Counted from the stretch's first letter, positions 47,758 to 59,588 are shown. The stretch is DNA of 64,000 nt from Trichobilharzia szidati (GCA_944472155.2 OX235279.1:52053564-52117563); one strand, 5' to 3'. Made by a program: numbers and translations. The notes: generated by a model not told the origin, from the sequence alone.

Positions 47758-49849
47758 CATATATACTTACCAGATATTTTCTTTCCGTTCAAGAGTTAGT
47801 GAACTATGTATTCAGATAATGAGAACACTAATGAAACATCTGAATAAACAGTGAAACATTCAGCTTCCCTGTTTACTGCCTGAACAGTGTATCTAATCAA
47901 TAATCGAATAAACGGTAGGGATTCTGCAATGTATCTGTGTGCATTTTAAGTGCACTTATTCTTCGCACACACACACACACATAAACGCACAAACACTGGC
48001 ATCATTATTCTTTTGTGAATTAGTCCAATCAAATGAACACAAAAGGGGAAGAAAATGGGACGTGCTTTGGTAACAGCACATATGCTGTTTGAACTATCAA
48101 TAATCTGCCCTATCGGGCCAACCACTATCACCAAAATCAGTAGTAATAATTCCCTTTCAGCACAATACTGTTTTATTCATCCATCCTACATTCAACAGTT
48201 GTTCAGATTATCGAATCAGTTAATTGTTAGATGGGGAGCGTGGTTCTTTTCCATTTGTTTACTTACCAAATTTATACCACTGAAATTTCAGCAAGAGAAA
48301 GAACCACTGATTATTTTTCAGTAGATAGTAGAAATATCTAGAGTAGTTTAGTAACTGATAACAAATATGTCTTTGCAAAACTGTGAATTTAAAATACTTT
48401 TCATCAAAAATCACACACTGCACTGTACAGTTTTAAACCTCACTAAAAGTGTATAAAAGATAGAAATTTTATAAAGAATTCATTCACTTGAGTTGTTGTG
48501 TAGAAGGCGTAAATCAAGTACGAATTGGAGTCACCAACCGGATTTATTAAATGGCGGAGTTTATTAAGAATACACGGTGAAATATGAAAATGATAAAATA
48601 TCTTTGTTATAAAACTGAGTGACTTGTAGTTTGGCAGACCGATATTATAACAGTAGCATGGTGATTGAGTTTAGAAAAATCTGGGAGTTAGTAGTGTGAA
48701 ACATGACAAGACCTACGATTTAGTTTTAACTCTTATCATTATTCTATTGCAACAACAAAAGGCTGTCGAACCAGTGTTACCATAAAAGAAAAATTTTTTA
48801 TCCATCTTTATCTTAATTTGCTGGTTTAAATATTGTGTAGGATAATTTACTCCATATTTTTGAGTGGATACTAGTCAGTTACTAGTGTAGTGTGTTTAGT
48901 TCAGTCTTTGGTGCAGACTGAATTCTGTCAGTCAAATTTGCACTGGGTGACGCACGTTCGAATCTCAGAAGGGATTAGAGTTCCTTCAAGGTAGCAGATG
49001 CTCCCTGCTGACTGGTGAGTGCCAACTTGCACGAAACCTAGGTGGAGGGCTTCCTGCCGATTGCCTTCAACCATCTAATACCAGCTTGCTCCATTAGATA
49101 TTACTGTTCGTACTAACATTAGGCAGGGAAGGAGAAAATTTGTGCAAATAATTCAAGTAATATTCATGGTAGATTTAGGAGGTAAACATGAAAACGTGTT
49201 GTATACCTAACTGGGATAAAGGCAGTAAACTTCGGGTTTGCTGTTTATTTAAAGTTTTTGTATTTTAATATATTTTCTGTACATTGAAGTTTCTCTAGCC
49301 GTATGATAGGTTTAGTGGTGTGGGGTTGCTAGCCCCACACCCATCCCTCCCCCTTTACCCGGGCTTAGAACTGGCTAGAAAACCAGCATGTTATGTCACT
49401 TAACAGTCACCTCAGTGTGTTTCCGACCCACCTGCACTCCCCTCAGCATACTGCTGGGTTCTAAGTTGATTGTATGACAGAGTTCCTTGTTGCTAACGCT
49501 GATGAAAGTGTGAAGCAGCCCGTTAGAAATGCTTTGACTGACGTGCCAAGCCTCTCAACCACATAGAAGTACTGATTTGACATTAATATTAGAAATCACG
49601 ATCACGTTCCTTATGCTGACTGGTGTTGATCCCCACACTAGTTTCAGAGTAATGAAGGTTAGTCTTGCTTCTATTATCTTGGGTTCGACACCCACATCTG
49701 TGTTAAGTGTAGTTGAAAAGATGATTTCTACCAATGACGGTTATTGATATTTGTTGTTGATGCCTGAGTATCTTCATCATATCCGTATAATTCGTGTTCA
49801 CTTGAAGATCTGATTTTTCTACCACTTCTGCCAAATTCTTGGGTTACTG
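47758..49849. other. Spacer between inverted duplicates
   Basis: About 2.1 kb, 5' of Rbfox exon 1 (upstream intron or promoter side). It contains a (CA)n run at 47,969-47,984, the second copy of the 466-695 repeat (48,890-49,085, minus) and an RTE-like 3' relic at about 49,300-49,690. No gene is recognised. Confidence 0.55.
48890..49085 (-). repeat. Dispersed repeat, copy 2 (see 466-695)
   Basis: The reverse complement reads ggttgaaggcaatcggcagg, aagcc, then ggtttcgtgcaagttggcac, then gattcgaacgtgcg, then gcaccaaagactgaac and a closing actagta word. Order is the same as at 466-695. Confidence 0.6.
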
Positions 49850-50137
49850 TGGATGCAAACTAGTACGCATTTCTCTGAACATCTGAACTTTTCAGTTGGC
49901 TTTATTTCCTCTAAGTAAATGCTTTTCCCAACACCAAATAAGATGGACTGTTGAAGAGCGCTGAAGATATTACGGCTTAAATCAAGTTCAGTGGTATTAC
50001 TGTTTATCGAGATCACATTGGATGTACATCAGTTCCCCCTAAACTTAACTTATAAACCATTCAAATGAACTGTCGTCAAGATTTGACAGAATAGTTCTAA
50101 AATATTTGGGCGCGGAGTGAAAAGTAGATATTTGTCA

Positions 50138-50420
50138 AAAATTATATTTGTAAAATCTCAGTGAGATTGAAATGAGTAATTCCAACGTTTCGTTCGGCAA
50201 TCTAGTCCGAACTTCTTCAGGGAAATTAATCGAAATTAACATAACAGAGGTTTATATATAAAAGGAACATCACTTGTTTTTAAAAACTTTGTCCAATCAT
50301 GAGTCATTCAACAAGTATAATAAACAAAATTCTATGAGCTGTGATCAAAATTGGACCCCGGACTTACAAATATTGGTCTACCTTTGTTAAACACTTTGGA
50401 CAGAGTGTGTATGTGTGTGT
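50138..50420. repeat. Outer inverted arm, left
   Basis: About 283 bp, reverse-complementary to 52,971-53,254. It ends inward in a GT-rich run followed by (CGGT)4, where the LINE body begins. Confidence 0.9.
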
Positions 50421-50751
50421 CGGTCGGTCGGTCGGTTTTCGACATAGAACTTTGCACATATGTGCGGCAGTTCAAGTCGCCACACTCCCTCCTTGTAGCA
50501 CACAAAGGAAGAGAAGAAAGTAGAAGAAATGCATAATATAGACAGTAAACAGAGATGTGAGACAAAGGAATAGTAATAACGGAGAACAAAACAGTTTGAT
50601 TGGAAATCATAAGTCCCAAGGAGTGGATGCATCTGCACTATGCATTGATAACAATTTTGAGCCATGTCACCAATTGTTTCCAACCATTGGTTTTTACCGT
50701 CCCGAGGACCCCAACCAGGAAGCCAGTCTACACCTTCCTACGTGGCTTAGA

Positions 50752-52638
50752 CTAACTGTTGTGGATTTCATTGACTGGTGCCATGTTTTCGTTTGACCAC
50801 CATTGGCTAGCTCTTTTCCAGCCTGGCCCTATATCAGCTAACATTGCCCGTCGAGGAAGGCGATGACTAGGCATATGTAACACATGTCCTAACCATCTCA
50901 GTCGATGTAATTTCACAGTTTCGTCGACTGATTTCCCCGCCTTACCTAGCACTCGACGCCTAACCTCAATATTGCTCACCTTATTATACCACTTCACGTG
51001 GGAGATAGGATGCAGACACCTAAAATCGAACACTGCTAATCTTTTCATGTCTTCTACTCTCAATGGCCAGGTCTCACAGCCGTAAAGGAGGACGGAGCGG
51101 ACTGTTGAGCAGTACACACGCCCCTTGGTGGATAGTCGGATATCACGTCTACTAAGCCAGAGACGGCGTAAACTGGTATATGCGAACCTAGCCCTCTGTA
51201 TTCGTGCTGATATTTCGTCTGAGATCAACCCGCTGGGGCTGATGGTACTTCCCAAGTAAGTGAAGTGGTCAACGTGCTCTACCACTTCACTTCCTATTTC
51301 TAATCTAGGGGTGGGTGAAGTCCAATCCTGCAGCATCATCTTACATTTTACAGGCGCGAATCGCATGCGAAACATACGGAGATTGTTGATCAAGGTGTTC
51401 AGTAGACTCTGCATTTTGTCAGCGTCCTCGCCTAGAAGGACTATATCGTCCGCATATTCTAAGTCAACGAGATTATTCCCTGGTAGCAAGTCGATCCCTG
51501 AGTCGCTGAAGTGTGTTAGGGTTAAGTCCATTAGTACGTCTATGATGAAGTTGAACAGGAATGGGAATAATGGGCATCCTTGACGGACGCCACTAGTCGT
51601 CACCACTTCAGATGACAACTCGCCATAAGCCCTCACCTGGCTGCATGAGTACGAGTAGAGTGCCTTGATCAGTGCAATGTATTTTCTCGGAATTCCCTTT
51701 ACAGATAAGCATCGCCAGAGTACCTCTCGGTCGACAGAATGGAATGCCGCCTTAAGGTCAAGAAATATAATGATTGTCGGACGCCGGCAGGATTGCCTAT
51801 GTTCTAGAATCTGTCGAAGGGTGAAGATATGATCAATACACCCTCTACCTGGCCTAAAATCTGCCTGGTTTTCTCGTGTTTGTGCTTCCCGAGCACCACT
51901 TAGTCTATGCAATATTATTGAGCCTAGGACTTTAGATACTATATTAGTCAAGCTAATCCCTCTGTGAATATCACAAGAAGACTTGTCTCCCTTCTTGTAT
52001 ATCGGGATGATCAGTGACTTACACCAACCCGATGGGACTTCCTCTAAATCCCAGACGCTGCCTAGAACCTCAGTTAATGCAGATAGTAAACTGTCTCCAA
52101 CGTACTTAAATACATCTGGAGTCATTCCGTCAGGTCCCGCTGCTTTGCCTTGCTTCAGATTGGTGACAGCTTTAGTAACCTCGGTTAAGGACGGAGGACC
52201 TGTGTCTATATCCCATTCAGGGAGGTGTTGGATGTTCGACAGGTTAAGTGTGGCTGTAGGCCAATTAGACTGCTTTTCATAGTGTTCTTTCCAGCGCTCC
52301 AGACGTATATCCTGGAAGCTAATTATGGTGCCATTTTTCTCCGAGATTGTTTCGCTTATCATTTGCCTTTTGCCACCTGTTTCCCTGATAAGCCTGAATA
52401 GTTGTCTGGTGTTGTCAATCGCCGATGCCTTTTCCATCTCTTTCGCTTTTGTCGCCCACCACTGTTCACGGTTCTTGCGAAGACTTTTTTTTAGTCTACG
52501 TTTAAGTACCTTTCGCTCCTCATCATAATGGGAGCTCGCCGGAATCAGTCTTCTTGCCTCAATCAGTTCGGGTAAACAGTTGTAAACATTTCTTAACGTC
52601 TCTATAAGAAGATATGGACAGTCATGAATTTTGACCAA
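50752..52638 (-). CDS. RTE-type LINE reverse transcriptase, intact RT ORF without endonuclease
   Basis: A 628-codon open frame with no stops. RT motifs by residue: KAAGPDGMTPDVFKY ~165-179, WCKSLIIPIYKKGD 205-218, A FLDLKAAFHSVDR 292-304, B SGVRQGCPLFPFLFN 349-363, C LEYADDIVLLGED 393-405, then FTYLGSTISPSG and, near the end, RLRWLGHVLHMPSHRLPR. The apurinic-type endonuclease domain expected upstream is absent, so the LINE is 5'-truncated and the listed start is probably not a native start. An intact RT frame inside an old truncated element suggests recent insertion. The decayed copy at 2.7-3.9 kb is the same family. RTE clade is assigned by motif style. Confidence 0.88.
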   Translation of the reverse strand: MVKIHDCPYLLIETLRNVYNCLPELIEARRLIPASSHYDEERKVLKRRLKKSLRKNREQWWATKAKEMEKASAIDNTRQLFRLIRETGGKRQMISETISEKNGTIISFQDIRLERWKEHYEKQSNWPTATLNLSNIQHLPEWDIDTGPPSLTEVTKAVTNLKQGKAAGPDGMTPDVFKYVGDSLLSALTEVLGSVWDLEEVPSGWCKSLIIPIYKKGDKSSCDIHRGISLTNIVSKVLGSIILHRLSGAREAQTRENQADFRPGRGCIDHIFTLRQILEHRQSCRRPTIIIFLDLKAAFHSVDREVLWRCLSVKGIPRKYIALIKALYSYSCSQVRAYGELSSEVVTTSGVRQGCPLFPFLFNFIIDVLMDLTLTHFSDSGIDLLPGNNLVDLEYADDIVLLGEDADKMQSLLNTLINNLRMFRMRFAPVKCKMMLQDWTSPTPRLEIGSEVVEHVDHFTYLGSTISPSGLISDEISARIQRARFAYTSLRRLWLSRRDIRLSTKGRVYCSTVRSVLLYGCETWPLRVEDMKRLAVFDFRCLHPISHVKWYNKVSNIEVRRRVLGKAGKSVDETVKLHRLRWLGHVLHMPSHRLPRRAMLADIGPGWKRASQWWSNENMAPVNEIHNS

Positions 52639-52970
52639 GTATTAATAATTAGTGATACATATCCATTTTTTATTTAATAATAAGAATTTCCTATGCATCA
52701 GCTAACATCACAAATCAATAAGTCCGACAGGGTGCTTCTACTAAACTCCAATCCTAAACACCATAATTTTGAAAATACGTCTAATCATAAAATTCTAGAT
52801 ACTAACAGTGTGAACAGACATGAAGGTGTGATGTTAGCTGATGCATAGGAAATCCTTATTAATAAATAAAAAATGGATATGTTTCACTAATTATTAATAC
52901 TTGGTCAAAATTCTCGACTGTCCATATCTTCTTATAGAGACGTTAAGAAATGTTTTACAACTGTTTACCC
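52570..52970. repeat. Inner palindrome of the composite element
   Basis: Arms 52,570-52,711 and 52,828-52,970 are inverted copies around a 116-bp loop. The right arm still encodes, on the plus strand, the first residues of the LINE reading (LDCPYLLIETLRNV), which shows that it once continued into a second LINE copy. Confidence 0.88.
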
Positions 52971-53254
52971 ACACACACATACACACTCTGTCTAAAGTGT
53001 TTAACAAAGGTAGACCAATATTTGTAAGTCCGGGGTCCAATTTTGATCACAGCTCATAGAATTTTGTTTATTATACTTGTTGAATGACTCATGATTGGAC
53101 AAAGTTTTTAAAAACAAGTGATGTTCCTTTTATATATAAACCTCTGTTATGTTAATTTCGATTAATTTCCCTGAAGAAGTTCGGACTAGATTGCCGAACG
53201 AAACGTTGGAATTACTCATTTCAATCTCACTGAGATTTTACAAATATAATTTTT
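52971..53254. repeat. Outer inverted arm, right
   Basis: Starts with a CA run and ends aaatataattttt just before the target duplication. It contains CTGAAGA at 53,171-53,177, the hairpin GTTCGG/CCGAAC (53,179-53,199) and GAAAC at 53,200-53,204. Confidence 0.9.
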
Positions 53255-53490
53255 AAACAATGTTAACTTATAAACGTCTCTATTTTGTTTTCGATTCCCT
53301 GATTTTATTACAGAGTAGAAATGCTACGGACTATCAATTGTATGCGCAGCAGAACATGAATATCTGTATAACTGGGTAGAAAAGTGGACGGATTTACCTT
53401 ACTCAGCCTAATGAACAACATTAATAGTACTAGTGTGATGACATCTAACGTCGCGTCGTCTGTATCAAATGAAGTTACGGTTTCCTTAAA

Positions 53491-53944
53491 TGTTGCATTA
53501 AATACTTGGTGGTGAATTTTATGAAGACTGAGATTCTCACTGAGAAATTTAATGATGGGAACCATATAGCTTGTATAAGAAGAGCTACAATACTGGCTGA
53601 ATATTCAAAGCCCACGAAAGTGAAACTGAATTTGTTACCTTTTTGGAACGATTATATTGAATTGCAATAAAAATGTGTAAGTGAGTTCTATAGTTCGAGT
53701 CACAACAGGATCTCATGAAATTAATCCCTTAAGATGCTTCCTGATTACAGAAGAAGTTGTTCAACTATCTGACTTATTCCTTATGTTTGATTACTAATTT
53801 AAACGAAACAATGAATTTACTCATTGAAATGCAACGCGGCACTTTTAATCTCTTCAGAATTTTGATTTTTCACATAACTATTACTTTTTAAATTCAACGT
53901 AATAGAGATTTATTTGCTATTAGCTCTTGCCTACTCATTTTATA
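53491..53944. other. Unannotated interval
   Basis: About 450 bp of AT-rich sequence with nothing recognised. Confidence 0.4.
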
Positions 53945-53998
53945 AAAGCAGAGGCAAGATACAGAAGCCAAGGTGTATTTTTCATTAATCAAACCGCT

Positions 53999-54034
<36 letters not shown>

Positions 54035-54260
54035 TATATTCTATAACCAATCACTGAGCGTATGATTTTAGTTTAGATTAAACGACATGAAATAGAATGT
54101 TCAAATACATATATTATTCCGTTGCTTATGCAGTATTGAACTGTGGGAATAGTATTCGATGTTAACACCATCAAATACTATGATTCTTATTGTGAGAATA
54201 ATATTCTGTTGTAATGCATTGCCTGTATCACACCACCACAATTTATTAGAAGAAAGCTGT
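53945..54260. repeat. Dispersed repeat with (TA)n core, copy 2
   Basis: Related to 35,800-36,015: shared agccaaggtgtatttttcatta, (TA)n at 54,003-54,032, aatagaatgttcaaata and agtattgaactgtgggaata words. Confidence 0.5.
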
Positions 54261-55036
54261 ATTTGACGAAACGTTCCACATACAGTATTACCTCTTGGAT
54301 CAGTAACAAGGGGTTATGCGTAGCTTTAATGTCAATGAATATGGTGTTACTGTCCTGGAAACAAAAGGTTGTTCAACGTGTAGACCTCTTAACTAACTCA
54401 GTAAAACGGCAGGATAATAACCTACAGGATTTTGATCCGGATGCTCTCATGACCGGAGATTTCATTTCAATATCAACCGTCTGTCATAACATCAGTTCCT
54501 GTTTCCAACTTCAAGCTGTCTCAATCCGCAATACTATTCAGCTCCAGAAAAATGTCCAGTTAGAGTCTCTATTGACAACTACTTCAACACAAATCTCTCG
54601 TAAAGATACATCTCTTTAATCTTATGAAAGTGATCAGTTGTTGAAAAATGTGCGAAAAAGCAAATCTTTCTAATCGTTACTGAATTTATCAAAACTTTTG
54701 AGCCAACAGAAGCATAAATTAACATATTTATAGCACTTGCATTCCTTGCTTAGCCTGAATAAAGCAAGAGCGAATATAATTGAAGGCCATTTTTAACAGA
54801 CTTCCGGTCAAAAGGAAAGGGAGTAACATGTAATTTCAATTAAGAAAGGTTTGTGATCACTATAAGCTGAATCGCGCACATTTCTCAAGCTGTGGAATAA
54901 TGGCTACTCTATGGAAAATAACTGCTTAAAATGTTAGTATTGAAATAAACATGTTCTGTAATTATGATAGCTTTCATACACATGGAAAATAGTAACTGCA
55001 CGACAAATCAAGTTTTAGTGGAGTAATACGCTGAAG
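54261..55036. other. Unannotated interval with a 118-codon open frame
   Basis: The plus frame 54,263-54,619 has no recognisable motif, signal peptide or membrane segment. There is no evidence that it is a gene. Confidence 0.4.
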
Positions 55037-55264
55037 TGTGCATCGGTGGTTCAGTGGTAGAAAGCTCACCAATCATGGAGGTAGTCCGGGGTTCGATTCT
55101 CGGTCGTTGCACCCCTAAACCTTGTCTAGGCGTTATTAAGCCCGGTAAATAGGGAAGATTGTTTTGTGAGGCTAATAACTCCATCCCGAAAAACGCACCA
55201 ATGAAAATTAAACTTTAAAGCTCAAGCTCAAAGCCCTATATTCCTCTTGGAACGCAAAGGAATA
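55037..55264 (+). mobile_element. tRNA-derived SINE, copy 4
   Basis: Head gcatcggtggttcagtggta, box-B region ggggttcgattctcggtcgt, body tgtgaggctaataactccat, tail agccctatattcctcttgga plus acgcaaaggaa. More diverged than copy 3. Confidence 0.85.
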
Positions 55265-58014
55265 AGTTAAATTACTAATTATTATTAATACACTAAATTC
55301 TAGCTAAACCCGTAATATACACTTACTACTGTAAGAAGCTTTCCATTCTCCAATATAAAACATATAATCAAGTTCCAACAATGTACAGATTCTGAAGTAA
55401 TCCTATCATTATAATGGGATAGCCATAACAGAGGTTTTATTTAAGGTTAATGCAGTAATGTTTTCAGAACCAGTAGACTTTATTCCATTTTATCCTCGGC
55501 AAATCTATTTGACGAATACGTTGAGTTAAAACTTATCCATACACTTTTATTATAACTTGACGGAGTAAATGATCAGTTTTCGAAGTCTTGTATGTCATAA
55601 ACGAAACAGTTTTATCACACTGGCCCGCCCATTCGTCGTCATTGGCCATTATCAGTAATACACATGCACTTAACAAACTTCAATCTGAGCAGTCTATTAG
55701 TACAATTAACTCCTACATACACTGTGTAGCTCATAAGCTTCAGACACAAATGCATATTTGTTTTCCAGAGTAAATGAGTGATTTGAAAATTCAGTAAGGC
55801 TAACATTAGAAGTTTGCAGTATAGAAGACTGAATCACAATGTAACTACTTTAACGAAAGGATAACGAAGGGAATAGGATAATTCCAATGAGATGATACCA
55901 GACATTCTGTAAACGGAAACAACAACTGGTGACTTGTTTTCTATATTTCGCGTCATGACATTAACACTAAAGTGTACTGTTCTATGCAATCTTTTTTGAC
56001 TATGATACGTAGGATTTGCTATTTCAGCAACACCTCCATTTTGTTACTGCTACTCTATCTGAATGGATATTATGTATTTTCTCTCAAGAGCTTAAACCAT
56101 GTGGTTTGATTTAGGAAACTGCTGTGCTGTTTCACTTGGTATCTGTTCGTGTATTCTTAACACCACATCAGGTCCTAATGGAATTCACTAACTATCTTTA
56201 TTTCTATGCCACTTAACTACGCGTTATAATGGTTATGGTTATTTTCATTTTGTCACCAATTATACAAAATCATTGAATGATAAATTACTAAACCTAACAT
56301 TAGTTAAAAATCCTAAAACTATAAAATTCGGATTCTAAAATAATTATTCTGCAGGATGTTTATTGCTTACTCTCAGTAAATTGTGTATAATCTCAAGTGA
56401 TATCCAGGTGAGTAGGAATGAAATCCTGTCATGTGTGCATCTAATAATTGATATCTCTTCAAAGATTTTGGAAATTCAGTCGAATTTTCGCCTTCACTGA
56501 CACTTCTACAGGATAATTAGATGTCATCTCAATAGAAAGTTGTTGATTTTATCAAGAATGAGCAACAGACTGACTATCGTAGGAACTATTTATCCGCTTT
56601 ACATTTTCTTTTTCACGAATTCCAGTCAGCGGATTTTCAATTTTTGCTTCATTCGTACTGATTTTAAACAGACCTTTCATTCTTTCACGATGCATTCAGT
56701 TGCCTGAAATAATTTACTTCCTCGTCTTGAACAGAGAATCATTTTACTTCAGGGGAAAACTTCAAATTGGAAGCAAATGTTGGCCTAAAATATGACTCGT
56801 AAAACTCCTAAAATTTGACCTTCTGTTTTTCTGTTTTCAAGTAAGAAATATCAACTAGTTGTATTCACAAGAGCATTTGGAATACTGTTCTTATTGTACC
56901 ACATGAATTGTCATAAGTCATATTAGAAGCGATGCCATAAAGCGATAAGTATATATAGACTGCCTGTAAGTTTGTGTTCTCAAAGTATTACATTTTGAAA
57001 ACAAGTCAAGGAGGAGATGATAGGTGAAGTGTGACACGAATAGAAAACCAGTATTAAGGTTTTTGTTCATTGAATCAAAAATTTAAATTGGATAAACTAA
57101 TTTATTCCTTAAAACATAGATATATGAACATAAAGTAGACGAAATGGATTAAATTCATCCTGTTAGGTTTATTAAGTCATCCAGGCTTTGCTAACGCTGA
57201 CGATGATATCTACTCATGTCTGTTAGCTGTATTCCAAGGGTTGACTGTGGAAAATCATTTATAAAGCCCAACTAATATGCATTCACTGTTTCTGTTGAAT
57301 TCTAAGGATGTTGAGACAATCATGGTACGATTAAAACAAAAATTCAGTTCTGTAGAAGCAAAACTGGCTCATTTCAAAGATTTATGATAATCAGTCTTTA
57401 ATTAGGCCTCAAGGCAACAATAGACACCAGTTAACTAGTCAGTTCTCATTGTGTATGATTTCACTTTTTGCCCGATGTCATTCCAAAGTGCCAACTATGA
57501 GCTGTGTGTTTAATTTTGTTTAAAACGTTTTACTACTTTTCTCCTATTTTAGTACATCATTGCTAAAATTCTAAGAACAATAAATCATACAACTTCCAAA
57601 AGTCATAAGTGAAATGAAAAATTCTTTCCACTTCTAGTCACAAACAAACAAAATCACCTCACGTTAATCCGTGGGCATTGTCAGATCTTCTGTACTAGCA
57701 GCCGAAATGTCAACAGAGGACCAACATTTTGGCCAAACGTAGTCAGTCGACTGGAAATGAAAAATTAACTTAAATGTAGATAGTACAATATTCCCTTATA
57801 ATAACTTCAGAGGTCAAATTTTCTCACGTGTGCAATAATTTGGTCTTTTGGTTATAGCTTTTTGCTGTTTTGAAATAATCTGTAAACCTAATTATCTTTC
57901 ACAATGATAAATGTGAGGATGGAGTTACCTCTTTTCAGAGCGTGTGGTCACAGTACTATGGGTTTTTCTAATGGCAAACCCATCTAGAACTCATTAACCT
58001 TTTTTTAACTTTTA
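55265..58014. other. Unannotated interval
   Basis: About 2.75 kb of AT-rich sequence without supportable genes or named repeats. Confidence 0.45.
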
Positions 58015-58237
58015 TTCCTTTACGTTCCTAGTGGAACATAGGGCTTCAAGCTAGAGCTTTGAAGTTTCGGTGGTAGTGGTATTTATGTTTACAGGGTGGG
58101 GTTGCTAGCCATATGCCCAACCTCCCCTTTTTACCAGTCTTATTGGCTTAGCGAGGTTTGGGAGAGCGTTGGCCGGGGATCGAACCCCAAACCATCTGTG
58201 TGGTTGGCGAGTATTCTACAGCTGTGCCACCAACGCC
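58015..58237 (-). mobile_element. tRNA-derived SINE, copy 5
   Basis: On the minus strand: head ggcgttggtggcacagctgt, box-B region ggggttcgatccccggccaa, body gttgggcatatggctagcaa, tail gccctatgttccactaggaa followed by cgtaaagga. Family as copies 1-4. Confidence 0.88.
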
Positions 58238-58798
58238 TTATTAGCCCTTAGCTGACTAGAAAAATACTCATCTTTTCATAGATTTATACTGATGGTACAA
58301 TAAGGATCATTATTATTTCACATTATCGTATACTACTTAAGGCAGGCATTCAGTTTACGTTAGTTATATCTAAATTGTATGTGTTTAATCAATACTAATA
58401 ATGTTTTGATAATATTCTCAAAATTTTACTTCCTTTTGTCATATTTCGTGAAAGTACTGACGCACTATTTTGGTGTTTGCATTTTATAAGTAGATGTAAG
58501 CAATATTGCAAAAACGTCTTCTGAAAAACGGTGAGAATATGTATATCACTCGAGATGTCAATAAAGCATCGACGCAAGAAGAATCCATCAAGAAATTGAA
58601 ATAAAGGATATTAGCAATATTATTTGCAAATTTCGTGATTATTTCCTTAATACGCATTGCATTTGATTGCAAAAAGCATTACTTCTGATCTTCCGAGTGT
58701 TGTTCACTTACAGCTTATTTCTTTACAATATGATGCTGACTTTCAGTACAGTACCCAATTTATGGAAGTGAATCCAGCAGTAACTAATTACAGGATTT

Positions 58799-58993
<195 letters not shown>

Positions 58994-59417
58994 TTTGTTA
59001 TTATTATTGCTATTATTATTCTTTGTTTTTTATTCATGGACTAGATAAATCATGTGCACAGTTTCTGTCATAAGATTTTTTCTTACTGAATGGAAAGTTT
59101 TCTAAAGGGCTTAGGGACAAATTGTTTTTGATTGAGAAAAGCAGAAATTAATATAATCATCACATCATATTATTTGACAAACACGCACATGACTTTTTTT
59201 AAAAACAAAACATGCAGTGTGTTTAGAAAACAGTCAACATATTATTTTGTTGGCATCAAACTATAAAGTACATTTTTACGCTATACATTGCCAATAATTG
59301 GTCATTCTGTCTGCAACTTTCTCCTAACCAAGTTTGTTATGTCTGCAAATAAGAGAGAAAGACATATTGCTTCTTTTTTATGTATGGTATTTTCCAGAAT
59401 TTTATAATAAAAGACCT

Positions 59418-59491
59418 TGACGTCGAAAATCAATTTATGGCAATGATTGGCTAATTCCTATATTTCAACCTAGATGTTAGACATTGATTGG
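59418..59491 (+). promoter_or_regulatory. Candidate proximal promoter words of the LDH-like gene
   Basis: A TGACGTC (CRE-like) word at 59,418-59,424 and two inverted CCAAT words (attgg) at 59,446-59,450 and 59,487-59,491 lie 100-170 bp before the ATG. They could be chance in AT-rich DNA; no TATA box was identified. Confidence 0.3.
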
Positions 59492-59588
59492 TTAACAGAT
59501 ACACGTTGTCTTTTTACTCTCAGAAGCTCAATTTATCTGAATTAATTCCGCTGATTAGGCTTACTATACTGAGATTAACCATTCCACT

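Larger units (their letters stand above)
50058..53262. mobile_element. Composite inverted-repeat retroelement carrying an RTE reverse transcriptase
   Basis: Flanked by a perfect 13-bp target duplication (ttaacttataaac at 50,045-50,057 and 53,263-53,275), it inserted as one unit; the empty site survives at about 47,551-47,563. Left to right: an 80-bp unique edge; outer arm 50,138-50,420; LINE body with RT ORF (50,421-52,569); inner arm 52,570-52,711; a 116-bp loop; inner arm 52,828-52,970; outer arm 52,971-53,254. The right arm is the reverse complement of the left with the LINE body deleted. The outer arms carry ctgaagaag, a 6-bp hairpin and gaaacg, as PLE-type ends do. Inverted end repeats with a one-sided extension are known from PLEs, but no PLE protein is present. 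Confidence 0.85.
49850..53490. repeat. Inverted duplicate of Rbfox exon 1 region, interrupted by a 3.2-kb insertion
   Basis: The left part (49,850-50,057) is the reverse complement of about 47,552-47,757. The right part (53,263-53,490) is the reverse complement of about 47,345-47,563. The right part keeps the splice acceptor (ttttattacag), the start codon, and an open reading of the first ~25 codons on the plus strand, diverging after about SNEVTVS. It is on the opposite strand from Rbfox, so it cannot splice into it. Confidence 0.88.

Noticed and set aside
51260..52528. Plus-strand open frames of 67-107 codons inside the RTE element
   Set aside because: They are antisense shadows of the minus-strand reverse transcriptase.
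53308..53565. 85-codon minus-strand frame over the duplicated Rbfox exon
   Set aside because: It is antisense to the duplicated exon reading; the plus-strand frame is the one homologous to Rbfox.
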